DNA of 11,609 bases from positions 1 through 11,609 of the forward strand of contig CALETX010000425.1 in NCBI GenBank assembly GCA_937920455.1. The letters run 5' to 3'. Of this stretch, positions 1-5,660 are shown in pieces. The translations under genes were made by a program, and so were the position numbers. The notes beneath the pieces were generated by a model that saw nothing but the letters and a program-made list of their open reading frames with translations, was not told where the DNA came from and did not search any database. Within the stretch, counting starts at the first letter, position 1. Each line of letters opens with the position of its first letter. The DNA comes from an uncultured bacterium. GTDB lineage: Bacteria; Verrucomicrobiota; Kiritimatiellia; UBA8416; CALETX01.

Positions 1-1
1 C

Positions 2-253
2 TTCAACTATGCCAGAACCAACTCCAGCAAAGGACATCAAACTCCAATGGAAATCATCCGTAAACGCAACCCCGCAATCCATCCAACTATCGGCCTGTTG
101 CCACCTGTCTTCCTGGAAAGCTCCCTCCCTGAACCCTATACCAATACCCCTTCACAAATACCAAAAAGGGGATACCATGTATGGTGCTTGCCCTTTACAA
201 GTGCGATAAAAATACACGTGCACATAGTATCGGGCAAGTTCAGAGTACATTAA
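2..253 (+). CDS. C-terminal fragment of a DDE (integrase-core) transposase, cut by the window edge
   Basis: The reading frame is open from the left edge and stops with TAA at 251-253, giving 83 residues and no usable start, so the gene begins outside the window. The first 40 residues look like the end of an rve/integrase-core transposase of the IS3/IS481 kind. FNYAR stands where such enzymes have a Y-N-x-x-R-P-H segment. T14-P15-M16-E17-I18 matches their 'TP-x-E' motif, and the hydrophobic LLPPVFLE (32-39) follows. The usual R-P-H is R-T-N here, and the remaining 44 residues show no recognisable motif, so the copy may be decayed. The catalytic DDE residues would lie upstream and cannot be checked. 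It is read in the same direction as efp and ends 59 bases before it. The family call rests on motif recognition only. Which IS family, and whether the element is intact, cannot be told. Confidence 0.6.
   Translation, partial: FNYARTNSSKGHQTPMEIIRKRNPAIHPTIGLLPPVFLESSLPEPYTNTPSQIPKRGYHVWCLPFTSAIKIHVHIVSGKFRVH
187..238. repeat. 7-bp perfect inverted repeat with a 38-base loop
   Basis: CTTGCCC at 187-193 is the exact reverse complement of GGGCAAG at 232-238. Between them lie an A-rich stretch and the overlapping palindromes CACGTG (215-220) and GTGCAC (218-223). The arms sit inside the last codons of the transposase frame. They could belong to the end of the insertion element, to a loose hairpin in the leader of efp, or to chance. 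The loop is long for a terminator and no T-run follows. Confidence 0.3.
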
Positions 254-256
254 ACG

Positions 257-285
257 TTGACCGGCGTGTTCTCAATGTGTAGTGT
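257..285 (+). promoter_or_regulatory. Candidate sigma-70-type promoter for efp-epmA
   Basis: TTGACC at 257-262 (5 of 6 to the -35 consensus) is followed by a 17-base spacer and TAGTGT at 280-285 (3 of 6 to the -10 consensus). It lies just after the transposase stop codon. A transcript would begin near 292 and leave a leader of about 20 bases before the efp start. The weak -10 makes this uncertain. The similar shape of the rplU promoter in this window lends it modest support. Confidence 0.35.
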
Positions 286-298
286 CCCTCCGCTTCGC

Positions 299-304
299 AA
301 GGAG
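299..304 (+). promoter_or_regulatory. Ribosome binding site that decides the efp start
   Basis: AAGGAG lies 8 bases before the ATG at 313 but only 2 bases before the ATG at 307. Normal spacing therefore favours 313, giving a protein that begins MYSASDLRKG, in line with the usual EF-P N-terminus. Confidence 0.7.
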
Positions 305-312
305 AAATGCGT

Positions 313-876
313 ATGTATAGCGCTTCGGATTTGAGGAAAGGGTTAAGAATCGAGATTGAGGGGGCGCCCTATCTCATAACAGAGTTTCAGTTTGTCAAGC
401 CCGGCAAAGGCCAGGCGATGTACAACTGCAAGTTGAAGAACCTGATCACGGGAGCGACGATTTCCAGAACCTTCAGGGACAATGCGCGGATTGACGAGCC
501 GAAACTGGAATCAAAGAAGATGCGGTTTTCCTATGAAAACGGCGACGCGCTGGTTTTCCTTGATGAAGAGTACAATGAGGTGACCATGTCCGCGCAAGTT
601 TTCGGTGACAAGCGCTTTTTCCTCGCAGAGGACATGGAGGTTACGGTTTTGTTTCACAACGGAAGGCCCATCGATGTGACGCTTCCAACGTTTGTTGAGA
701 AGGAGATCGTGCATACGGAGCCGGGCGTCAGGGGCGACACAGCCACAAATGTGCTGAAACCGGCGCAGATTCCTGGTGGGTACACGCTCCAGGTGCCGCT
801 TTTCGTGAACGTGGGGGATGTCATTAGAATAGACACCCGTACCGGCGAGTATGTGGATCGCATCCTCAAAAAATGA
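313..876 (+). CDS. efp: Translation elongation factor P
   Basis: EF-P binds between the ribosomal P and E sites and relieves stalling at consecutive prolines. The 187 residues match the family length (188 in E. coli). Three-domain features can be followed: an N-terminal KOW-like domain with the loop V-K-P-G-K-G-Q-A, and a C-terminal OB-type region with F-V-E-K-E-I-V, G-D-T-A and the final D-T-R-T-G-E-Y-V-D-R. The loop-tip lysine is K32 from this start and corresponds to the modified K34 of E. coli. A lysine here, rather than arginine, fits beta-lysylation by EpmA, which is encoded next. The stop overlaps the epmA start as ATGA (873-876), so the two are probably translationally coupled. An upstream ATG at 307 would add two residues but sits too close to the ribosome binding site. 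Identification is very secure; the modification state is inferred. Confidence 0.97.
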   Translation: MYSASDLRKGLRIEIEGAPYLITEFQFVKPGKGQAMYNCKLKNLITGATISRTFRDNARIDEPKLESKKMRFSYENGDALVFLDEEYNEVTMSAQVFGDKRFFLAEDMEVTVLFHNGRPIDVTLPTFVEKEIVHTEPGVRGDTATNVLKPAQIPGGYTLQVPLFVNVGDVIRIDTRTGEYVDRILKK

Positions 877-1772
877 CAATTAATCTGCGGACGCTTGCCG
901 AGCGTAGCCGGATACTCCAGGCGGCGCGGCGTTTCTTTCTTCAGCGCGATTACGTGGAGGTGGAGACGCCCGTTCGCATAGCCTATCCGGCGTTAGAGAC
1001 GCATATTGACGCAGAACATTCTGGAAGCATGTACCTGCGCACTTCGCCGGAGCTGCATATGAAGCGTTTGCTTGCTGGCGGTCTGGAAAGAATCTTTCAG
1101 ATCGGGCCATGTTTCCGGAGGGGTGAGCGTGGCGACAGACACTCTCCGGAATTTACAATGTTGGAGTGGTACCGCGCGGGCGCCGATTACCTTGATATGC
1201 TTGCTGAAACCAAGGCCCTTCTCAATTCTGTCGTTTCCGAAACGAAGGGGAGTCTGAGGACCATTTATCAAGGAGTTGAGATAGAGTTCGGACCTGCATG
1301 GGATTGCTTCAAGGTTTCTGAATGTTTCCTGTGGAACGCGGCCTGGGACCCTGTGGCCCGATTCGATGAAGGCCGTTTTTTTGAAGACCTTGTAACGAAG
1401 GTGGAACCGGCATTTGCCTTGTCGAGGCCGACCGTTCTGATGGATTTTCCGGCTCAGTTGGCATCGTTTGCCCGGCTAAAACTCGATGATCCCCGCGTGG
1501 CCGAGCGATGGGAGCTTTATGTTGGCGGTATGGAGCTGGCGAACGCCTTCAGCGAGCTGACCGATGCTGGCGAATACAGGAGAAGATTCGCAGCCGCCGC
1601 TTCTGAACGCGCGGCTGCAGGCCGCGAAGTCTACGCTCCCGACGAGGCTTTCCTGCAGGAGATTGGCGGAAAGTTTCCGCCTGCGGGAGGTGTTGCACTT
1701 GGTGTTGACAGGCTTGTGATGTTGCTGTGCAATGAGCCCAGCATCGAGAAAGTGCGGCCTTTTGTTGAATAA
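873..1772 (+). CDS. epmA: EF-P--lysine lysyltransferase (EpmA/PoxA/GenX)
   Basis: EpmA is a truncated class II lysyl-tRNA synthetase paralogue that transfers (R)-beta-lysine to the loop lysine of EF-P instead of charging tRNA. The 299 residues hold only the catalytic domain: the N-terminal anticodon-binding OB fold of LysRS is absent. Visible are T-S-P-E-L-H-M-K-R-L-L (amino-acid binding), motif 2 with F-R-R-G-E-R-G-D-R-H-S-P-E-F-T-M-L-E-W, M-E-L-A-N-A-F-S-E-L, and motif 3 G-G-V-A-L-G-V-D-R at about 272-280. A275 stands at the position of E. coli EpmA Ala298, where true LysRS has Gly; that alanine is associated with beta-lysine preference. The gene overlaps efp by 4 bases and lacks a clear ribosome binding site, so coupling is likely. 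At 299 residues it is somewhat shorter than E. coli EpmA (325). The lysine 2,3-aminomutase EpmB is not in the window. Confidence 0.95.
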   Translation: MTINLRTLAERSRILQAARRFFLQRDYVEVETPVRIAYPALETHIDAEHSGSMYLRTSPELHMKRLLAGGLERIFQIGPCFRRGERGDRHSPEFTMLEWYRAGADYLDMLAETKALLNSVVSETKGSLRTIYQGVEIEFGPAWDCFKVSECFLWNAAWDPVARFDEGRFFEDLVTKVEPAFALSRPTVLMDFPAQLASFARLKLDDPRVAERWELYVGGMELANAFSELTDAGEYRRRFAAAASERAAAGREVYAPDEAFLQEIGGKFPPAGGVALGVDRLVMLLCNEPSIEKVRPFVE

Positions 1773-1796
1773 CATCGAGAAATGGAGCGTGATGCC

Positions 1797-2693
1797 ATGC
1801 GGCGAAACATGTTTCTGGTGGGTTTGGCCCTGATTACTCTGGTGTCCGGCCGGCTGGCGTTTGCTCGTGGCTACGGGGACTACGGTGCCTCGGTTGGATT
1901 GATTACTTCGGACGAGCTTGCGCACACGTTTGAGGTTGGGGTCCTTTTTGGGGCTGAAGCCGACGTCGAAAGGGCCGGAGATACATACGTTATGGACGTT
2001 GATTCCGACTGGGCCCTGGCGCACTTCAAGGATGTTGTCGGCAGCGATGTTGATCTGGGTCTGGTGATAAACACGCTCGTTTTCTCGGATGACGCTGGCG
2101 TTGGGCTTCCAGGCGCGGTCGTGAAAGCTGCGCTGGAGCTCGGCATGATTTGGAAGGGAAGCGATGTGGCTGTTGAGCTTCGGACATCCCCAGGCTTGTA
2201 CACGGACCTCGATGGCTTGAGCAGCCGCGATCTTGCCTTTCCATTTTCAGGCGCCGTCAGCTGTCACTTCCATCCGCATTTCGCCGGGATGGCTGGTCTC
2301 GAGATAAGGCCCAGCTTCGATCGCAATCTGATGCCGATAATTGCGATTGCATGGGATCCGACCGAGTATGTCCGGCTCTACCTTGGAATCCCAAGAACTA
2401 GGCTGATGTTACGGTTTCCAGAGTCTTTTCGATTTTATCTCGACGCCGAGTGGCGCAGCGTCACCTATGACATGAGCGAATCTGGAGATGATGAACGAGA
2501 GGCGCTGACGGTCGAGGACACAAGGTTTGGCTGCGGCGTGGTCTGGCAGATAACTGACAGGCTCCAGCTTGGCATTGAAGGAGGCCTGCTGCGCTGGCGG
2601 TCGCTGGAGTTCGAACGAGGAAGAAGACCGGATGAAGAGCATGAAATGGACGGCTCCTCCTATGGCCGGGTGGCAGTTGGCATGCCGTTCTGA
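1797..2693 (+). CDS. Secreted protein of unknown function, probable outer-membrane beta-barrel
   Basis: I do not recognise the family. From this start the protein has 298 residues. It opens with a signal peptide: R2-R3, a hydrophobic core at 6-18, and a likely cleavage after A-F-A (residues 21-23). The mature part is rich in alternating hydrophobic/polar stretches with Gly and aromatic residues, such as the segments around V-R-L-Y-L-G-I, F-R-F-Y-L-D-A-E-W and R-L-Q-L-G-I-E-G-G. It ends Y-G-R-V-A-V-G-M-P-F, and a terminal Phe is typical of outer-membrane barrels recognised by BamA. There is no catalytic motif and no lipobox. An in-frame ATG at 1782 would add five residues. I prefer 1797 because GGAG at 1784-1787 sits 9 bases before it. 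It follows epmA by 24 bases and probably shares its transcript, though no functional link to EF-P is visible. The existence of the gene is well supported; the barrel is an inference. Confidence 0.8.
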   Translation: MRRNMFLVGLALITLVSGRLAFARGYGDYGASVGLITSDELAHTFEVGVLFGAEADVERAGDTYVMDVDSDWALAHFKDVVGSDVDLGLVINTLVFSDDAGVGLPGAVVKAALELGMIWKGSDVAVELRTSPGLYTDLDGLSSRDLAFPFSGAVSCHFHPHFAGMAGLEIRPSFDRNLMPIIAIAWDPTEYVRLYLGIPRTRLMLRFPESFRFYLDAEWRSVTYDMSESGDDEREALTVEDTRFGCGVVWQITDRLQLGIEGGLLRWRSLEFERGRRPDEEHEMDGSSYGRVAVGMPF

Positions 2694-2721
2694 TCGTGAA
2701 CCCCCCCGTGCGGTGGTGATT

Positions 2722-3747
2722 TCAGCGTCGCACGTCGAGATTCCGACTTGGGAGACTACTTGCTTCCTTGTGGAGAATTTTCTTGAGACTTACGATTCCC
2801 TTGCCGGTCTCGGCTGAGATTTCGACAGTTCTCAGGCCCGTTTTTTTTACGAAAATCGGAAGATTGGATTGACCGGCAGGGAGGTCCATCTTGTTTGCGA
2901 TCACGATAGATTTCCGTTCCAGGAGGCTGGCGTCGTATTTCTCGATCTCTTCTCGCAGTGAGAGATAGTCTTCCCACGGTTTGCGGCCGTCGGTGCCAGC
3001 GATGTCAATGACATAGGCTAGTATTCTGGAACGTTCGATATGCCTGAGGAAGGCGTGGCCGAGCCCGACACCGCGGCTTGCTCCCGAAATTAGTCCTGGC
3101 AGGTCGGCAATGGTAAGAGATGTGTAGTCATCAAATGTAATGGTTCCGATTATGGGGTGTAGGGTGGTGAACGGATATGCCGCCACTTTCGGTTTGGCGC
3201 CTGTGAGAGCGCGAAGCAGAGATGATTTGCCGGCATTGGGGTAGCCCACAAGACCGACGTCGGCGATGAGCTTGAGTTCGAGCCGCAGCGTGACGGTTTG
3301 GCCCTCTTCGCCCGGGGTGTTTTCCATTGGCGCTCTGTTGGTGGATGTCAGCCAGTGCCGGTTGCCTTTTCCTCCTTGCCCTCCTCTTGCTGCGATGTAT
3401 TCCTGGCCTGGTTCGACGAGATCGGCTTCGAGTTCTCCAGACTCATTGCGAACCTGGGTTCCGCAAGGCACCCTGACAACAAGATTTCTGCCGTTGCGGC
3501 CATGCATAAGTTTGCCCTTGCCGTGCGTGCCCGATTCGGCTACGCGATGAGGCTGATAATAGATGGACACAAGCGAATCCATCTGAGGATCGGCTCGCAG
3601 AATTACGTTGCCGCCATTGCCTCCGTCGCCGCCGTCCGGGCCGCCCTTTGGAACGAATTTTTCGCGGCGAAAACTGACGCACCCATTGCCGCCTCGTCCG
3701 CCGGCGGCGTAAAGGATCGCGGAGTCAACAAAGATGCGTGATTTCAC
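2722..3747 (-). CDS. obgE: Obg family GTPase (ObgE/CgtA), ribosome assembly
   Basis: Obg GTPases bind the 50S particle and act in its late assembly and in growth control. The 341 residues begin with the glycine-rich Obg domain (about 1-158: G-G-R-G-G-N-G-C-V-S-F-R-R-E-K-F, then G-G-P-D-G-G-D-G-G-N-G-G). The G domain follows, with P-loop G-Y-P-N-A-G-K-S (168-175), switch I T-T (194-195), D-L-P-G (215-218), N-K-M-D (285-288) and S-A-E (311-313). The protein ends soon after the G domain, so this is the short form without a sizeable C-terminal extension. The start is a GTG at 3747, six bases after the rpmA stop, with only a weak ribosome binding site (GTGAAG); translation may depend on reading from rpmA. 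The Obg-domain motif follows at once, so no later start fits. It is the last gene of rplU-rpmA-obgE and meets the plus-strand unit head-on. Confidence 0.97.
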   Translation of the reverse strand: MKSRIFVDSAILYAAGGRGGNGCVSFRREKFVPKGGPDGGDGGNGGNVILRADPQMDSLVSIYYQPHRVAESGTHGKGKLMHGRNGRNLVVRVPCGTQVRNESGELEADLVEPGQEYIAARGGQGGKGNRHWLTSTNRAPMENTPGEEGQTVTLRLELKLIADVGLVGYPNAGKSSLLRALTGAKPKVAAYPFTTLHPIIGTITFDDYTSLTIADLPGLISGASRGVGLGHAFLRHIERSRILAYVIDIAGTDGRKPWEDYLSLREEIEKYDASLLERKSIVIANKMDLPAGQSNLPIFVKKTGLRTVEISAETGKGIVSLKKILHKEASSLPSRNLDVRR

Positions 3748-3753
3748 AAGACT

Positions 3754-4026
3754 TCACGACGCGGACTGTGCTGCGGCAGATTGCGGCGCCAGCACGGCCA
3801 CGCGGCGTGAGTTTCGAAAGAAGCGCACAATACCGCCCTTCAGCGCAAAAAGCGTGTCGTCCTTTCCCCTGCCCACATTGGGCCCTGGGCGGAACCGTGT
3901 TCCCCGCTGACGCAGCAGTATCGCTCCAGCGCTGACGAACTGGCCATCTGCGCATTTTACTCCAAGCCTCTTAGAATGGCTGCCGCGTCCGTTTTTGGCG
4001 ACGCCTCCGCCTTTTTTATGTGCCAT
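3754..4026 (-). CDS. rpmA: 50S ribosomal protein L27
   Basis: L27 is a large-subunit protein whose N-terminal tail reaches toward the peptidyl-transferase centre. The 90 residues start M-A-H-K-K-G-G-G, directly at the mature-type N-terminus, with none of the cleavable extension found in Firmicutes. The core [31 protein letters not shown] follows the family closely. The last dozen or so residues form an Ala/Ser-rich tail of no known role. The start at 4026 is preceded by AAGGAG about 11 bases upstream. It lies between rplU (65-base spacer) and obgE (6-base spacer), the usual order. Confidence 0.97.
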   Translation of the reverse strand: MAHKKGGGVAKNGRGSHSKRLGVKCADGQFVSAGAILLRQRGTRFRPGPNVGRGKDDTLFALKGGIVRFFRNSRRVAVLAPQSAAAQSAS

Positions 4027-4091
4027 GGCGCTAGCAACTCCTTTCGCCGCTCATGGTCTCAGGCACCGAAGAGTGGCGCGGAAACAGCCCG

Positions 4092-4412
4092 TCAGTTTGA
4101 GCATATTTCGCAAATTCTGAGCACCGTGAGCTCTTGGCGGTGCCCCTTCTTTCGCTGATATCCCTTGCGTCTCTTTTTCCGGAACGAAACGACTTTTCTT
4201 CCCCGTATATGGGAGACGATTTCGGCCGTAACCTTTGCGCCGGGTACGGTGGGGGCACCAATTATCGTCTGTTTTCCGTCAGAAACGGCAAGCACCCTTT
4301 CGATCGCTATCTTTTCACCCACCATTCCGGCAAGACGCTCCACCTCGATCCTGTCCTCGGCTTTGACGAGGTACTGTTTTCCGCCGGTTTCAACTACAGC
4401 ATAAGGTTCCAT
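4092..4412 (-). CDS. rplU: 50S ribosomal protein L21
   Basis: L21 is a 23S rRNA-binding protein of the large subunit. Its 106 residues show the family pattern: Y-A-V-V-E-T-G-G-K-Q-Y near the N-terminus, then V-G-E-K-I, a G-A-P-T-V-P-G-A-K-V-T-A-E-I-V core, and the basic K-K-R-R-K-G-Y-Q-R-K-K-G-H-R-Q segment that contacts rRNA. The C-terminus ends I-C-E-I-C-S-N, with two cysteines three residues apart; I attach no function to these. The start at 4412 has an AGAGGAAAG-type ribosome binding site just upstream. This is the first gene of rplU-rpmA-obgE, and a promoter with an inverted repeat lies about 55-80 bases before it. Confidence 0.97.
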   Translation of the reverse strand: MEPYAVVETGGKQYLVKAEDRIEVERLAGMVGEKIAIERVLAVSDGKQTIIGAPTVPGAKVTAEIVSHIRGRKVVSFRKKRRKGYQRKKGHRQELTVLRICEICSN

Positions 4413-4465
4413 GAACGACTTTCCTCTCGGTCCTGAAATCTATTTGCCGGACCACGAAGGCGCAT

Positions 4466-4494
4466 ATACTAAGGCGTTGCCTCGCCTTAGTCAA
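4466..4494 (-). promoter_or_regulatory. Promoter of rplU-rpmA-obgE
   Basis: On the minus strand TTGACT (4494-4489) is followed by a spacer of exactly 17 bases and TAGTAT (4471-4466). The -35 matches consensus at 5 of 6 positions and the -10 at 4 of 6. The start of transcription would be near 4459, giving a leader of about 45 bases before rplU. The -35 hexamer includes all three bases of the TGA stop codon of the URO-D-like gene upstream. The palindrome at 4468-4491 fills the spacer, so RNA polymerase and anything binding or forming the palindrome would compete. Confidence 0.6.
4468..4491. repeat. Perfect 9-bp inverted repeat at the URO-D-like/rplU junction (hairpin or operator)
   Basis: ACTAAGGCG (4468-4476) and CGCCTTAGT (4483-4491) are exact reverse complements, separated by a 6-base loop. 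Transcribed from the minus strand, this makes a stable stem that begins at the last stop-codon base of the upstream gene. No T-run follows on either strand, so it is not a standard intrinsic terminator. It could be a 3'-end stabilising or attenuating hairpin, or a dyad operator, because it coincides with the spacer and hexamer edges of the rplU promoter. Confidence 0.6.
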
Positions 4495-5660
4495 GCCCTG
4501 CCGTGTTTTCTATAATACCAGAAACCTTCGATCATCGTCTTCAAGTTTTCGAGCGGCACCCCGGGCGTTATGGAGCTGCTTGCGCCCAACATCAACCCTC
4601 TGCGCGGGCCGTGCCTTACCAGCCAGTCCATCTCACGGCGGACATCGGCTGGCGAACCATGCGGCAGTGTGGTTGTGACAGACACACCTGCAATTATCAT
4701 GAGTTCGTCCCCTTCACTCGTTTTCATCCGGCAGATAGCCTCGTAGTCCATGCCGTATTCGTACTGGAATCCCTGGAAGCCTGATATGCCGCATTCGATC
4801 AGGCGTGGTACCATTTTCATGAGGTTGCCGTCACAGTGCCAGATGAGCGATATGCCGGCATCAACAAAAGGCTTGATGGCTCTTTCGAAATGTGGGAACC
4901 AAATGTGATCAAGGGACTCGATGCTCACTAAAGTCCCACGGCCGTCGGCCATGTCGTGGTCGAGCCTGATATATGGCGGAAGTTTTTCGCTTATAATTGC
5001 CTCTGCGCATGCTCTGTTGCGATGCTCCGCAAAGTCGGCCTGCAGTTTGAAATGCCGCTCCATGACATCCGGATACAGCGCATAAGCCATGAAATAGTTT
5101 TCGTAGCCATAAGCTCCATAGGCCAGATAAGGAAATGTTGCGAAAGGCCAGGAATAAGGAGCTTTGAGGATTTCAGGCGCAAGGATGGCCTGAATTTCCT
5201 TTTCTTTCTCGAGACAGAATGAACGGTGGGGCGTAGGGTCGAAATTTCGTATTTCGGATTCCAAAGCAGGGAATACCTTGCTTTCCATGTGCTGGACTAC
5301 CGCTTCCGGAGAGTTGATGACGATACCGTCAACTACTGGCTCCCGCACTCCTGTCGTCGGCGTGCGAGGAGTTTCCGTACCGTATCCGCTGACGCCCATT
5401 GATAGTGGATTATCGGGGATCCATTGATCAAGCATGCAGCATGCGCTATTTACCAGCATTTGACGGTAAGTGGAGACTGGATTTGCCTTATAGGAGCCTT
5501 CGGAAACGCCAGCGATGGTGTCTATGGCTCGCCATTCCATAGGATTTATCTGCCAGATGGGAATGCCGTGGCAGTTGTTCTTGCGGATAAAATCAAGAGC
5601 GAGCTGCGCTCCGTCCGAAAGTGTTTTGCTGCTGTCGTTTTCACAGATGTCTGTTTTCAT
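4491..5660 (-). CDS. Uroporphyrinogen decarboxylase (URO-D) superfamily protein, function unknown
   Basis: The 389 residues fit the URO-D/corrinoid methyltransferase fold in length and ending. The C-terminal part has F-V-D-A-G-I-S-L-I-W-H-C-D-G-N (His at about 275), which resembles the strand carrying the metal-binding His in methyltransferase-type members. It then has G-I-S-G-F-Q-G-F-Q and the final R-G-L-M-L-G-A-S-S-S-I-T-P-G-V-P-L-E-N. The HemE signature R-Q-A-G-R-Y is absent, so heme synthesis is unlikely. A corrinoid-linked methyl transfer is possible, but there is no corrinoid protein beside it. An in-frame ATG at 5687 would add nine residues. I chose 5660 because it overlaps the tsaD stop as ATGA and follows AGGAGG at 5670-5665, although that gap is only 4 bases. 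It is the last gene of the his-ctp-tsaD run, and its stop lies inside the rplU promoter. The gene is certain; its substrate is unknown. Confidence 0.85.
   Translation of the reverse strand: MKTDICENDSSKTLSDGAQLALDFIRKNNCHGIPIWQINPMEWRAIDTIAGVSEGSYKANPVSTYRQMLVNSACCMLDQWIPDNPLSMGVSGYGTETPRTPTTGVREPVVDGIVINSPEAVVQHMESKVFPALESEIRNFDPTPHRSFCLEKEKEIQAILAPEILKAPYSWPFATFPYLAYGAYGYENYFMAYALYPDVMERHFKLQADFAEHRNRACAEAIISEKLPPYIRLDHDMADGRGTLVSIESLDHIWFPHFERAIKPFVDAGISLIWHCDGNLMKMVPRLIECGISGFQGFQYEYGMDYEAICRMKTSEGDELMIIAGVSVTTTLPHGSPADVRREMDWLVRHGPRRGLMLGASSSITPGVPLENLKTMIEGFWYYRKHGRA

Noticed and set aside
9..209. Plus-strand frame of 66 residues starting with ATG at the left end
   Set aside because: It overlaps the frame with transposase motifs, shows no motif itself, is Pro/Ser-rich and has no ribosome site.
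873..1772. Calling epmA a lysyl-tRNA synthetase
   Set aside because: It lacks the N-terminal anticodon-binding domain, carries Ala in the motif 3 region where LysRS has Gly, and sits next to efp.
1476..2024. Minus-strand open frame of 182 residues opposite epmA and the barrel gene
   Set aside because: It lies antisense to a secure gene and the start of another, and no domain is recognisable; a shadow frame of GC-rich coding DNA.
3298..3741. Plus-strand frame of 147 residues opposite obgE
   Set aside because: It is fully antisense to the conserved Obg domain and contains no motif or ribosome site.
4468..4491. Intrinsic terminator at the palindrome
   Set aside because: No T-run follows the stem on either strand, so only a hairpin or operator can be supported.
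4491..5660. Calling the URO-D-like gene hemE
   Set aside because: The HemE R-Q-A-G-R-Y motif near the N-terminus is missing and the H-C-D-G-N segment is of another branch.
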